Source: Rhizobium ruizarguesonis
Lineage (GTDB): Bacteria; Pseudomonadota; Alphaproteobacteria; Rhizobiales; Rhizobiaceae
Direction: 5' to 3'
DNA length: 62,779 bases
Assembly: GCF_012349115.1 (NCBI RefSeq)
Contig: NZ_PQIG01000095.1
Span: 1 to 62,779, forward strand
Made by a program: the position numbers and the translations under genes. Below, one piece after another: positions 8,352 through 16,122 of this stretch (position 1 is its first letter; every line of letters starts with the position of its first letter). The notes beneath the pieces were generated by a model. It was not told where the DNA came from, did not search any database, and saw only the letters and a program-made list of their open reading frames with translations.

Positions 8352-8675
8352 ATGTCGGACACCCAAGACGTGCTCTTCAGAACGCTCGCCGATCCGACCC
8401 GGAGGGCTCTTTTCGAACGGCTATGCCGCGAAGGAGAAAAGACGGTCGGGGCTCTGACGGCTCGGGCCGGGGTCTCGCAACCGGTCGTCTCAAAACATCT
8501 CGGAATCCTGAAACAGGCCGGATTGGTGCGTGATCGTCACGAAGGTCGCCAGACGCATTACAGCGCGCAGCTCGGTGCGCTGGCGCCGCTGGTCGACTGG
8601 ACAAGTGAGATGGCCGACTTTTGGCAGAATCGGTTCGACCAGCTGGAAGATCTACTGAAAAGGATGGACCAATGA
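8352..8675 (+). CDS. ArsR-family winged-helix regulator
   Basis: A 107-residue winged helix-turn-helix repressor. LADPTRRALFERLCREGEKTVGAL and VSQPVVSKHLGILKQAGLVRDRHEGRQTHY are the canonical dimer and recognition-helix elements. The ELCVCDL metal site of true ArsR/SmtB metal sensors is absent, so it belongs to the SdpR-like, non-metal group. Its stop overlaps the ATG of the next gene (ATGA). ArsR plus AHSA1 pairs are common in soil alphaproteobacteria and are thought to be self-regulated stress modules. The mirror-image pair at 10468-11282 is notable. Confidence 0.87.
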   Translation: MSDTQDVLFRTLADPTRRALFERLCREGEKTVGALTARAGVSQPVVSKHLGILKQAGLVRDRHEGRQTHYSAQLGALAPLVDWTSEMADFWQNRFDQLEDLLKRMDQ

Positions 8676-9082
8676 CCGAAATATCCACCGAAACTCGTTC
8701 CGTCGTCGTCGAACGAGAGATCCCTTTTCCGCCGGAAAAGATCTGGCGGGCGCTCACCCAGCCACATCTGATCGCGGACTGGCTGATGAAGAACGACTTC
8801 GTGCCGGTCGTGGATCACCGTTTCAAGCTGAGCGCGGATTGGGGCTCCGTCGATTGCCAGGTCCTGGAGGTCGAGCCGAACAAAACCCTGTCTTACACCT
8901 GGGCTGCCTATGATCTCGCGAGCGTCGTCACCTGGACTCTCACGCCCACGAGCGCGGGCACGCAGCTGCGCATGGAGCAGTCGGGCTTCCGACCGGATCA
9001 GCGGCAGGCCTACGGGGGCGCCAGGAGCGGGTGGGAGCGGTTCTTTGCAAATCTCGAGCAGGTCCTGGCGCGGATAGAGTGA
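8672..9082 (+). CDS. SRPBCC / AHSA1-domain protein
   Basis: A 136-residue START-like (SRPBCC, AHSA1/CalC) protein with a hydrophobic ligand cavity. The family signature is visible as EREIPFPPEKIWRALTQPHLIADWL at the start and GWERFFANLEQVLA at the end. The ligand is unknown. It is translationally coupled to the ArsR gene by an ATGA overlap, so the start at 8672 is preferred over the longer frame at 8621, which lies inside arsR. Confidence 0.85.
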   Translation: MTEISTETRSVVVEREIPFPPEKIWRALTQPHLIADWLMKNDFVPVVDHRFKLSADWGSVDCQVLEVEPNKTLSYTWAAYDLASVVTWTLTPTSAGTQLRMEQSGFRPDQRQAYGGARSGWERFFANLEQVLARIE

Positions 9083-9139
9083 GGCCGCGGCCAAACGGAT
9101 CACGCCATCCGCTTCGGCTTGTTTTCGCAGGAGGTTCCC

Positions 9140-9361
9140 TTGAATTGGAATAACTGGTTTCGGCAGATCCACCGTTGGCTGTCCATTGCCTTTACGCTGG
9201 CCGTCATAATTAATATCATCACGATGGTGCAGGAGAAATCATCCGTCTGGGTGGGGCTCATGGCGCTGCTGCCGCTGACCTTGCTCCTGCTCACTGGTCT
9301 CTACTTGTTCGCGCTGCCATATGCCACCAAGTGGCGCGGCGCGGGACGCAGCGGAGGGTAG
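9140..9361 (+). CDS. Small two-helix membrane protein
   Basis: A 73-residue protein with two predicted membrane helices (residues about 10-27 and 35-57: LSIAFTLAVIINIITMV and LMALLPLTLLLLTGLYLFAL). I chose the TTG at 9140 because AGGAGG (9129-9134) sits five bases before it. An in-frame ATG at 9119 has no ribosome binding site. It lies 57 bp after the AHSA1 gene and 11 bp before a DUF1801 gene, probably in one operon. The function is unknown. Confidence 0.68.
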   Translation: MNWNNWFRQIHRWLSIAFTLAVIINIITMVQEKSSVWVGLMALLPLTLLLLTGLYLFALPYATKWRGAGRSGG

Positions 9362-9372
9362 GAGTGACGGCA

Positions 9373-9843
9373 ATGTCCGGGAAGACATCCAAGACCGCAG
9401 CGAAGATCACGAAGAAGACAGCAGCCACGCCTGATACCGCGGAGCCGACCCTTCTCTCGGGCGGCAACCCTCAGATCGCCAAGGGTTACGGCGACGCTCC
9501 CGTGCAAGCCTACATCGCCGCCATGCCGGGCTGGAAAAGCGACATCGGGCATCGCCTCGATGCGCTCATCACGCGCATGGTGCCGGGGGTGTATAAGGCC
9601 GTGAAATGGAACTCGCCGCTCTATGGCATGGAAGGGCAGGGCTGGTTTCTCGGTGTCCATTGCTTCGCGAAATACATCAAACTTGCTTTCTTCCGTGGCA
9701 CGTCGCTCAGTCCCATCCCACCCGGCGAGTCCAAGCAAAAGGAAGTGCGTTACTTCCACATCCATGAGGAAGACCAACTCGACGAGGCTCAGCTCGCCGC
9801 CTGGGTGGAGCAAGCCAGCCGAGTGCCCGGTGAACGAATGTAA
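9373..9843 (+). CDS. DUF1801-domain protein (YdhG-like), first copy
   Basis: A 156-residue protein. After a Lys/Thr-rich, probably disordered N-terminus (about 35 residues), the DUF1801 core reads VQAYIAAMPGWKSDIGHRLDALITRMVPGVYKAVKWNSPLYG. The fold is YdhG/frataxin-like. The family is poorly characterised, with some members described as iron-binding. The start at 9373 is preceded by GGAGTGACGG. A second DUF1801 gene follows after a 100-bp palindrome-bearing gap. Confidence 0.8.
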   Translation: MSGKTSKTAAKITKKTAATPDTAEPTLLSGGNPQIAKGYGDAPVQAYIAAMPGWKSDIGHRLDALITRMVPGVYKAVKWNSPLYGMEGQGWFLGVHCFAKYIKLAFFRGTSLSPIPPGESKQKEVRYFHIHEEDQLDEAQLAAWVEQASRVPGERM

Positions 9844-9865
9844 GCGGATGCGTAGATTTAATGCG

Positions 9866-9909
9866 TTAGAGCGTCCTTTGTGCGTCTGAAAGGACGCACG
9901 GCGCTCTAG
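9866..9909. repeat. RIME-like palindromic element
   Basis: TTAGAGCGTCCTTTGTGCGTC and GACGCACGGCGCTCTAG form an imperfect inverted repeat around a short centre. The same element is at 20862-20901, and its core (GCGTCTTTTGAGACGCGCAAAGGACGC type) is related to the first palindrome at 13730. It matches the Rhizobium intergenic mosaic element type. It separates the two DUF1801 genes. Confidence 0.65.
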
Positions 9910-9944
9910 GTCATCAGCACTTAAGGGATGGAGGAGCGATATTG

Positions 9945-10412
9945 ATGAAGAAAGCCACGGCAACCATGAAGAAGAGCGGCTCCAGCGAAGAGAAAGACGG
10001 AGACTCTCCTTCTCGTTTGATCGATGCGAGAATCGAGGAGTTGAGCGATTGGCGAGGCGAGACGCTCGCCCGGGTCCGAACTCTCATTAGGCAGGCCGAG
10101 CCCGACGTGGTCGAGGAATGGAAGTGGAGAGGCGTTCCGGTGTGGGAGCACGCCGGCATCATCTGCACCGGCGAGACCTACAAAAGCGTGGTGAAGCTGA
10201 CCTTCGCCAAGGGCGCATCGCTGGAGGACCCTTCAGGCCTCTTCAACTCCAGCCTTGACGGCAATACCAGGCGCGCCATCGATTTCCATGAGGGCGATGA
10301 GATCAACGAGCAAGCATTGAAGGCGCTCGTTCGCGCCGCCGCCGCACTCAACACGTCAACGCGGGCTGCCGCTCGCCCCGCCGGCTCCCGAAAAAAACCA
10401 AGCAGCGCTTGA
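9945..10412 (+). CDS. DUF1801-domain protein, second copy
   Basis: A 155-residue DUF1801 protein with the core IDARIEELSDWRGETLARVRTLIRQAEPDVVEEWKWRGVPVWEHAGIICTGETYK, which is closer to the bacterial PF08818 consensus than the first copy is. Both ends are Lys-rich and low-complexity. The ATG at 9945 has GGAGGAG eight bases upstream; a TTG one codon earlier is also possible. Two divergent members next to each other suggest an old duplication. No biochemical role can be given. Confidence 0.82.
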   Translation: MKKATATMKKSGSSEEKDGDSPSRLIDARIEELSDWRGETLARVRTLIRQAEPDVVEEWKWRGVPVWEHAGIICTGETYKSVVKLTFAKGASLEDPSGLFNSSLDGNTRRAIDFHEGDEINEQALKALVRAAAALNTSTRAAARPAGSRKKPSSA

Positions 10413-10467
10413 GGCTTGGCAATATCGCCTGAAACGCGTCGCATCGAACTTGATTTGGCGACATGTG

Positions 10468-10944
10468 TCAGTGGATCGGGCTTTCCTCGCGCTCGAGGAA
10501 GAGTTGCAGATTGTCGAGGCCGATTTCGGTGCCCTGGAGGCGGGCGCCGTTGTCAGCGTAGCCGTCGAGGAAGACCACCTGTTCGGTGAAGACCATTTTC
10601 GTGCCGCCGGGTTCGGCTTCAAAGGCGATGGTTGTGAGCGATGCGGAGATGCGGCTTTCCCCAAGCTTCATCTCATAGGCATAGATGATGCGGGCATCGG
10701 GCACGATATCGATGTAATGGGCGTCATAGGCGTGCAGGAGGCCGTCAGTATCGGCGACGTAGTTCCTTTCCTTGCCACCGGGGCGGAAATCGAGCCCGTA
10801 GTCCAGCGGCACCCATTCGTCGTGGCAGGCGAACCATTGGCGTTTGGCCTCTGGCGCCGACCAGGCGCGGAAGACGCGGGCGACGGGCGCCTTCAGGTGA
10901 CGCTCGATGACGAGAGTGGCGTGTTCGGCGGATCGTGTCGTCAT
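10468..10944 (-). CDS. SRPBCC / AHSA1-domain protein
   Basis: A 158-residue START-like protein: VIERHLKAPVARVFRAWSAPEAKRQWF at the N-terminus and KMVFTEQVVFLDGYADNGARLQGTEIGLDNLQLFL at the C-terminus, which are typical AHSA1/polyketide-cyclase-like elements. Its start overlaps the end of the ArsR gene by 4 bp. It is the last gene of the GST-arsR-AHSA1 operon. Compared with the pair at 8352-9082, this copy has the longer loop FACHDEWVPLDYGLDFRPGG. Confidence 0.86.
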   Translation of the reverse strand: MTTRSAEHATLVIERHLKAPVARVFRAWSAPEAKRQWFACHDEWVPLDYGLDFRPGGKERNYVADTDGLLHAYDAHYIDIVPDARIIYAYEMKLGESRISASLTTIAFEAEPGGTKMVFTEQVVFLDGYADNGARLQGTEIGLDNLQLFLEREESPIH

Positions 10945-11282
10945 TCGGAAAATGTCTCCGGTTCATCAGCCAGAAATTGGTCGAGGCGGTCGAAGGTGGT
11001 GGTCCACTGGATCTTTCGCTGCTCCACCCAGCGCTCGACGGCGGCAAGCGCGTCCTTCTGCAGGCGGTAGGTGCGCACGCGACCGGCCTTTGCGGAAAGG
11101 ACAAGACCGCTTTCCTCCAACACCTGCAGATGTTTCAGCACCGTCGGCAGGGCAACGGCAAGCGGCGCCGCCAGTTCGGTGACTGAGGCGGGGCCGCGAC
11201 CGAGCCGGTCGATCATACCGCGGCGGCTGCGGTCGGAGAGCGCGTGGAACATGCGGTCGAGATCAGTCTGGCTCTCGATCAT
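10941..11282 (-). CDS. ArsR-family winged-helix regulator
   Basis: A 113-residue winged helix protein: MFHALSDRSRRGMIDRLGRGPASVTELA, then ALPTVLKHLQVLEESGLVLSAKAGRVRTYRL. Metal-binding cysteines are absent. The start overlaps the GST stop by ATGA, and its own stop overlaps the AHSA1 start. This makes a tightly coupled three-gene operon in which the regulator is presumably autogenous. Confidence 0.88.
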   Translation of the reverse strand: MIESQTDLDRMFHALSDRSRRGMIDRLGRGPASVTELAAPLAVALPTVLKHLQVLEESGLVLSAKAGRVRTYRLQKDALAAVERWVEQRKIQWTTTFDRLDQFLADEPETFSE

Positions 11283-11965
11283 CCCGCCGCATCCCGAAAG
11301 CGCGCCGGCAGCCTTTCCTTATAGGGATAGAATTTGAAGTAGGGGCGGGCCTCTTCCAGCACCCGTCCAAAGGATGGCCGCGCGAGCAGCCGATCGTAAT
11401 AGGCGCGAAGGTTCGGCTGCTCCTGGCTGAAGGGAATCAGCGTCTCGGCATAGAAGAGCGCTGGGGCTGCAGCGCAATCGGCCATGGTGAAGCCGTCGCC
11501 TGATATCCACGGCTTATCGGCGAGCTGCTTTTCGATCATTGAGTAAGCGGTGGCAAGCGTCGCCTTGGCGGCCTCAACCTCGCGTTCGTCGGCCGTGCCC
11601 TCTGGGCGCATGTGGTTGCTGACCAGCGTCTGCATAGGTGTCTGGACATAGAGATCGAAAAAGCGATCCCAGAGACGGACCTGCAGCGCCCGGTCGATCT
11701 CCAGCGGCAGCAGGCGGATAGGCCCCGGATAATATTGCTCGAGATATTCGATGATGATTGATGTTTCGGGAATGGTGCTGTCGCGCGCCTCGTCGCGCAG
11801 CAGCGGCATCTTGCCGATCGGCCAGAAGCGGAAAAGATCGGCGCGCGACTCCTCGCTGGAAAGATCAACGATGCGGTCCTCGAACGGGGTACCGTTCTCG
11901 TAAAGCGCGATCAGCACCTTGTGGCAGAAGGAGGCAAGCGGATGTCCATAGAGCACGAGCGACAT
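11279..11965 (-). CDS. Glutathione S-transferase family protein
   Basis: A 228-residue GST. The N-terminal thioredoxin-like domain starts LVLYGHPLASFCHKVLIALYENG and contains PETSIIIEYLE, the glutathione gamma-glutamyl site. An all-helical C-terminal domain contains KPWISGDGFTMADCAAAPALFYAE, with the N-capping box motif. It is the first gene of the operon with ArsR and AHSA1 partners, which suggests detoxification of an unidentified hydrophobic electrophile. Confidence 0.88.
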   Translation of the reverse strand: MSLVLYGHPLASFCHKVLIALYENGTPFEDRIVDLSSEESRADLFRFWPIGKMPLLRDEARDSTIPETSIIIEYLEQYYPGPIRLLPLEIDRALQVRLWDRFFDLYVQTPMQTLVSNHMRPEGTADEREVEAAKATLATAYSMIEKQLADKPWISGDGFTMADCAAAPALFYAETLIPFSQEQPNLRAYYDRLLARPSFGRVLEEARPYFKFYPYKERLPARFRDAAG

Positions 11966-12063
11966 ATGGCGACCTTTCCTGTCGAATACTTTACCGTTCG
12001 ACTAAGTATCAGGTTGCAGAGCATCGCGCAAGGGATAGTTCGCCGATCGTGCAAGTATCGGCC

Positions 12064-12882
12064 TCAGCCGATATGCCTGGCGATGACGAGATGGCCGGGA
12101 GTTGGCTCGCCGTCTTCCATGCGCACGTTGATATCCGATATCTCGACGAGTTCGAAACCGGTGGCCGTCAGGCGTTCTCTCACATAGGCGTCGGCATGGG
12201 CGAAGCGCTGGTGCGGGCCGACCATATAGGCGCGGCCGGCGAGTATTTCCTCGGGCAGGGTTTCCGAGGAGAAGATGAACAAGCCGCCCGGCGTCAGGTT
12301 CTCGGCGGCGCCGAAGAAAAGCGGTTCGAGCGCGCCGAGATAGGGCAGCACGTCGGTGGCGGCGATGATGTCGAAGGCCTCCTCGTCGTTGTCATCGAGG
12401 AAATCCTCGACCTCGGCGACGAAGAGCGTCTCGTAGAGATCCTTCTCATGGGCGATCTCGACCATCTTCTCCGATATGTCGATGCCGGTCATATCGGCGC
12501 AGAGGTCGCGTAGCGCGCCGCCGGTGAGGCCTGTGCCGCAGCCGAGATCCAGCAGCCGCTTGAATGGTCCGAGCTTCAGTTCCTGCAGGCGCTGGCGCAC
12601 CAGCATCGGAACGTGATAGCCGAGCTGCTCGACGAGCACGTCCTCGAAAACCTCGGCATGCTGGTCGAACAAGGTCTCGACATAGGCGTCGGGCGCCTTG
12701 ACCGGCGTTTCGCCGCGGCCCATCGCGGCGATGCGCACGGCCGCACCGCCGTGATCGTCGGGATCGATTGCCAGGACTTCCTGATAGGCTGCAACGGCCG
12801 CGTCGACATCGCCGGCCTTTTCCAGCGCCAGCGCGCGGTTATAGGCCTCGCCAAGGGCTTCTTCGTCGATCTTCTTTGCCAT
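12064..12882 (-). CDS. TPR-containing class I SAM-dependent methyltransferase
   Basis: A 272-residue protein. A short TPR-like pair at residues about 10-50 (ALGEAYNRALALEKAGDVDAA and VAAYQEVLAIDPDDHGG) precedes a Rossmann methyltransferase whose motif I is LLDLGCGTGLTGGAL and whose acidic loop is MTGIDISEKMVEIA. Such fusions are common in alphaproteobacteria; the substrate is unknown. The ATG at 12882 gives MAKKIDEEALG and has AAGGA upstream at slightly long spacing. The frame continues to 13089, but that part overlaps the divergent gene and lacks a good start. Confidence 0.83.
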   Translation of the reverse strand: MAKKIDEEALGEAYNRALALEKAGDVDAAVAAYQEVLAIDPDDHGGAAVRIAAMGRGETPVKAPDAYVETLFDQHAEVFEDVLVEQLGYHVPMLVRQRLQELKLGPFKRLLDLGCGTGLTGGALRDLCADMTGIDISEKMVEIAHEKDLYETLFVAEVEDFLDDNDEEAFDIIAATDVLPYLGALEPLFFGAAENLTPGGLFIFSSETLPEEILAGRAYMVGPHQRFAHADAYVRERLTATGFELVEISDINVRMEDGEPTPGHLVIARHIG

Positions 12883-12997
12883 CGCAGTCCATCGTCCTTT
12901 TGTTTCAGGCATGCGTCTAAGGCGGCTTTGGATGTTTTGCAATGGCGCGCTTGCGGGCGCAGAATGGCCGAAAAGAAGACGAAGGGAGGAACGAGCC

Positions 12998-13723
12998 ATG
13001 AAAATGGAGCAAGACAGGACGTTATCGGCAAGGGAAGGAGAGGGCGCGCGGCCATTGTTGCTGCCTAGGACACCAATCGAGGTCACCAATGCGCTCTGCC
13101 ACTATTACCGTGGTGAACTCGGGCGGATGACGAGTTGGCGCGACCGCATCGACCGGACGTCCAATTGGGCGATCACGGTGGTCGCAGCACTCCTTTCGGT
13201 GTCGCTGTCGACGCCGACCTCGCATCACGGCGTGCTGCTGTTCGGGATGATGCTGGTGACGCTGCTTTTGATGATTGAGGCGCGGCGCTATCGCTTCTTC
13301 GATATCTACCGCGCCCGCGTTCGCCAGATCGAGCGCTGCTATTTCGCTGAGATTCTGGCGCCCGAGGCTGAGGCCGGCGGCGAATGGGCCGTAGTGGTTG
13401 CCAGCAGCCTGCGCAAACCACGCTTCCTGCTCAGCTATCAAGAGGCGATGCACCGCCGGCTCAAACGCAATTACGGCTGGATGTATTTCATCCTGTTGCT
13501 CGCCTGGTGTCTGAAGATCTCGACGCCGAAACTGCAGACGGAAGGCATGCCGGCGTTGCAGGCGCAGTCATGGACCTATGTCATCGACAATGCCGCACTC
13601 GGGCCGGTTCCCGGCCTTGCGGTGATCGCAATCGTCATCGCATTCTATCTCGGCATGCTCGGCTTCGCCCTTCGCCGGGATCGCGACGAAGGCGAATTCG
13701 GCCATGGCGAGGCGCATGTCTGA
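12998..13723 (+). CDS. DUF2270 integral membrane protein
   Basis: A 241-residue protein with the DUF2270 core (EVTNALCHYYRGELGRMTSWRDRIDRTSNWAITV). It has four membrane spans: residues about 55-70, 75-92, 155-172 and 205-225. A soluble segment with RYRFFDIYRARVRQIERCYF lies between helices two and three. The function is unknown. AAGGGAGGA precedes the ATG at 12998, so I preferred it over the frame start at 12911. The gene is divergent from the methyltransferase with about 115 bp between starts. Confidence 0.83.
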   Translation: MKMEQDRTLSAREGEGARPLLLPRTPIEVTNALCHYYRGELGRMTSWRDRIDRTSNWAITVVAALLSVSLSTPTSHHGVLLFGMMLVTLLLMIEARRYRFFDIYRARVRQIERCYFAEILAPEAEAGGEWAVVVASSLRKPRFLLSYQEAMHRRLKRNYGWMYFILLLAWCLKISTPKLQTEGMPALQAQSWTYVIDNAALGPVPGLAVIAIVIAFYLGMLGFALRRDRDEGEFGHGEAHV

Positions 13724-13729
13724 TGCGGC

Positions 13730-13833
13730 CTACAGCGCCGCGCGTCTTTTGAGACGCGCAAAGGACGCTGTAGCACTTTGAGTTGCTGCATAATTTTATC
13801 CTTAAATCGATTCCGATTTAAGGAATTATGCAG
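13730..13833. repeat. RIME1-type mosaic element with two palindromes
   Basis: Two adjacent inverted repeats. Palindrome A (13730-13773) begins CTACAGCGCCGCGCGTC and ends GGACGCTGTAG. Palindrome B (13786-13833) begins CTGCATAATTTTATCCTTAA and ends TTAAGGAATTATGCAG. The two-palindrome layout of about 105 bp is that described for Rhizobium-specific intergenic mosaic elements (known literature). It sits 6 bp after the DUF2270 stop and probably folds as a transcript end. Confidence 0.8.
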
Positions 13834-13888
13834 TGGAGCATGATACGGCCTGAACCATTCGCCCTATTCGGCACCACACTCCAGCCGA

Positions 13889-14155
13889 TCAGTGCAGGAT
13901 GAACTCGCCCTTCAGTGCCCGCCACTCGGTTGCCGAGATCAGCCTGCGGTGGATGTAGCGCACCGAATGCAGCGGCCCGTCGAGCTTCTCTTCCCAAAAT
14001 TTCAGGAAGCCGCGCATTTCGGGAAAATCGGGGGCGAGGTCGTAATCCTGCCAGACATAGGTCTGCAGGATCGCCGGGTGGTCCGGCAGGTGGTAGAGGA
14101 TCTGGGCGGTCGTCAGACCATAGCCATTCAACTGTTTTTCCATGTCCTTGTGCAT
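13889..14155 (-). CDS. usg: Usg family protein
   Basis: An 88-residue small soluble protein: MEKQLNGYGLTTAQILYHLP, then LQTYVWQDYDLAPDFPEMRGFLKFWEEKLDGPLHSVRYIHRRLI. This is the conserved alphaproteobacterial Usg family, named from tryptophan-operon neighbours, with no established activity. The length equals the family's usual length. It is a single gene bounded by repeats. Confidence 0.85.
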   Translation of the reverse strand: MHKDMEKQLNGYGLTTAQILYHLPDHPAILQTYVWQDYDLAPDFPEMRGFLKFWEEKLDGPLHSVRYIHRRLISATEWRALKGEFILH

Positions 14156-14281
14156 CGTATTCCGCTTCTTCTTGTTCCCACTCGCGCGCTTATTAGCGCT
14201 ACATGATATGGAAACATGCGAGTGGTTAACGGAAGCTTTACAGATACTCCGTAAAAGGACAATTCATTTTTAATATCAACG

Positions 14282-14315
14282 GTTTGGCAGCATAACGCAG
14301 AGAGTGCTGCCAAAC
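14282..14315. terminator. Perfect 11-bp stem between usg and the permease gene
   Basis: GTTTGGCAGCA (14282-14292) pairs perfectly with TGCTGCCAAAC (14305-14315) around a 12-nt loop. On the plus strand TGGATTTTGTT follows; on the minus strand the flank is AT-rich. It could end the hisQM-type operon or be part of a small RNA. Its direction is not certain. Confidence 0.5.
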
Positions 14316-14328
14316 TGGATTTTGTTAA

Positions 14329-14377
14329 ATGCATGCCGTTATCCCAAAATCTCGACACAGTTTTGGGTGTCATGCAT
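14329..14377. repeat. TGATGCATG palindrome abutting the permease stop codon
   Basis: An inverted repeat with arms ATGCATGCCGTTATCCCAAAA and TTTTGGGTGTCATGCAT. On the minus strand it begins with TGATGCATG, whose TGA is the stop of the permease gene. A second copy at 48910-48958 stands in exactly the same relation to an SDR stop codon. It is likely to act as a terminator or mRNA 3'-end stabiliser. Confidence 0.7.
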
Positions 14378-15207
14378 CAGCGCTTGAGATGCCGGGTCAG
14401 GCGGCGCTCGATCCAGGCCCAGAGATGGCGTAAGGCCTCGACGATGGTGAGATAGAAGATCGCTGCCCAGAGATAGGTCTGGTAGTCGAAAGTGCGGGAG
14501 AAAGCGTAGCGGGTTTCGCCCATCAGGTCGAGCACTGTGATGATGGCGACGACCGCCGAGCCCTTGATCAGCAGGATGATCTCGTTGCCATAAGGGCGAA
14601 GTGCGACGATGAGAGCCTGCGGCAGGATGATCTTGCGGAAGGCGATGTACTTGTGGATACCCAACGCATTCGCCGCCTCTTGCTGGCCATGCGGCACGCT
14701 TTCAATGGCGCCGCGCAGGATTTCCGCCTGATAGGCCGCGGTATTGATGGTCATGGCGAAGAGGCCGCAATACCAGGCATCGCGGAAGAACCACCAGATA
14801 CCGACGGCCTCAAGCTGCGGCCGGAATATGCCGAGGCCGTAATAGACCAGGAACAGCTGGGCAAGCAGCGGCGTGCCGCGGAAGAAATAGATGTAGCCGT
14901 AGGCCAGCGCATTCAGCAGCCGGTTCTTTGACATGCGCGCCACGGCAAGCGGCAGCGACAGGATGGCGCCGCAGATGACGGAGATGAAAACGAGGCTCAG
15001 CGTGACCCCGAGGCCGTGGAGGTAACGCGGCCCGTAGCGGATGAATTTTTCCGGATCCCAGCCATTGATGACGGAAATGACGAGAAGTGCTGCGAGCACA
15101 GCCCAGATGGCCACGAGAATATAGCCGGCCATGCGCGCCGGCGTCATCGGCTTCATCACCGCGCGGGGGGCTGGCTGCGGCGGGATCAGCGTTTCGGCAT
15201 AGCTCAT
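14377..15207 (-). CDS. Polar amino-acid ABC transporter permease (HisM-like)
   Basis: A 276-residue inner-membrane permease of the His/Glu/Gln/Arg/opine family. It carries the motif FFRGTPLLAQLFLVYYGLG and the ATPase-contact loop GAIESVPHGQQEAANALGIHKYIAFRKIILPQA. It has about five or six spans, with an N-terminal hydrophilic extension of 30 residues. The ATG at 15207 overlaps the stop of the upstream permease (ATGA). The long upstream frame to 15414 is an artefact inside that gene. It forms a permease pair with the next gene. Confidence 0.9.
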   Translation of the reverse strand: MSYAETLIPPQPAPRAVMKPMTPARMAGYILVAIWAVLAALLVISVINGWDPEKFIRYGPRYLHGLGVTLSLVFISVICGAILSLPLAVARMSKNRLLNALAYGYIYFFRGTPLLAQLFLVYYGLGIFRPQLEAVGIWWFFRDAWYCGLFAMTINTAAYQAEILRGAIESVPHGQQEAANALGIHKYIAFRKIILPQALIVALRPYGNEIILLIKGSAVVAIITVLDLMGETRYAFSRTFDYQTYLWAAIFYLTIVEALRHLWAWIERRLTRHLKR

Positions 15208-16010
15208 CGACGGATCTCCGAACGCTTGGCCCAACGCTCGACATAGACGAGCAGAAAGGAGGAGAGGATGGCGAGCACCAGATAGAGGCAACAGGCCAGA
15301 CCATAGAAAAAGAAGGGTTCTTTGGTCACTCGCACGGCGACGCTCGTCTGGCGCAGGATATCGGCAAGGCTGATGATCGAGACGTAGGAGGTGTCCTTCA
15401 GCAGCACCATCCACAGGTTCGTCAGGCCCGGCAGCGCGATGCGCACGAGTTGCGGCAGGATGATCAGGCGCAACGTGCGGCCGCTATGCAGCCCAAGCGC
15501 GTCGCCTGCCTCATATTGCCCCTTGGGAATGGCGCGGAAGGCCGAGAGCAGCACTTCCGAACAGTAGGCGGAGAAGACGACCGAAAGCGCGATGACGCCG
15601 GCGAGGAAGGCGTTGATCTCGATCGGCGGCCCGTCATAACCGACGAAGGTCAGCAGAGACTGGATCAGCATCTGCATGCCATAGTAGATGATGAAGAGCG
15701 TCAGAAGCTCCGGCAAGCCGCGGAAGATCGTGGTGTAGATGCCGGAAGCCAGCCGCAGCGGCTTTTCCTCCGACTGCTGGCCGAGCGCCACCAGGAAGCC
15801 GATGGCGAGGCCGATCGGCAGGGTGACGATCGCCACCGAAATGGTGACCTGCAGGCCAAGCGCGATCTCGTCGCCCCAGCCGGTATCGCCGCAGGCAAGG
15901 ATCGTCGACTGACCCCACCAAGTGAAGATGCCAACGGGTCCGCACAGCGGATCGAAAATGTGCACAATCCAGCTCCAAAAGGAGCCCAGCGCGGAAAATA
16001 ATCCGCCCAT
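15204..16010 (-). CDS. Polar amino-acid ABC transporter permease (HisQ-like)
   Basis: A 268-residue permease. IFRGLPELLTLFIIYYGMQML and FRAIPKGQYEAGDALGLHSGRTLRLIILPQLVRIALPG are the HisQ/OccQ-type motifs. An N-terminal part of about 50 residues (with WSWIVHIFDPLCGPVGIF) is longer than in E. coli HisQ. It lies 112 bp after the binding-protein gene and is coupled to the second permease. No ATPase gene is adjacent, so this importer must share or borrow one. Confidence 0.9.
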   Translation of the reverse strand: MGGLFSALGSFWSWIVHIFDPLCGPVGIFTWWGQSTILACGDTGWGDEIALGLQVTISVAIVTLPIGLAIGFLVALGQQSEEKPLRLASGIYTTIFRGLPELLTLFIIYYGMQMLIQSLLTFVGYDGPPIEINAFLAGVIALSVVFSAYCSEVLLSAFRAIPKGQYEAGDALGLHSGRTLRLIILPQLVRIALPGLTNLWMVLLKDTSYVSIISLADILRQTSVAVRVTKEPFFFYGLACCLYLVLAILSSFLLVYVERWAKRSEIRR

Positions 16011-16122
16011 GCGAGAATTCCCCTCACGGCTTTTGCCGTTTTGATCTTGTAATCTTTGTCAAACAAAAATGGCGGAAGAGCAAGCCTCCCGCCATTACCT
16101 TCATCGCCGGATAGCGAATTTC

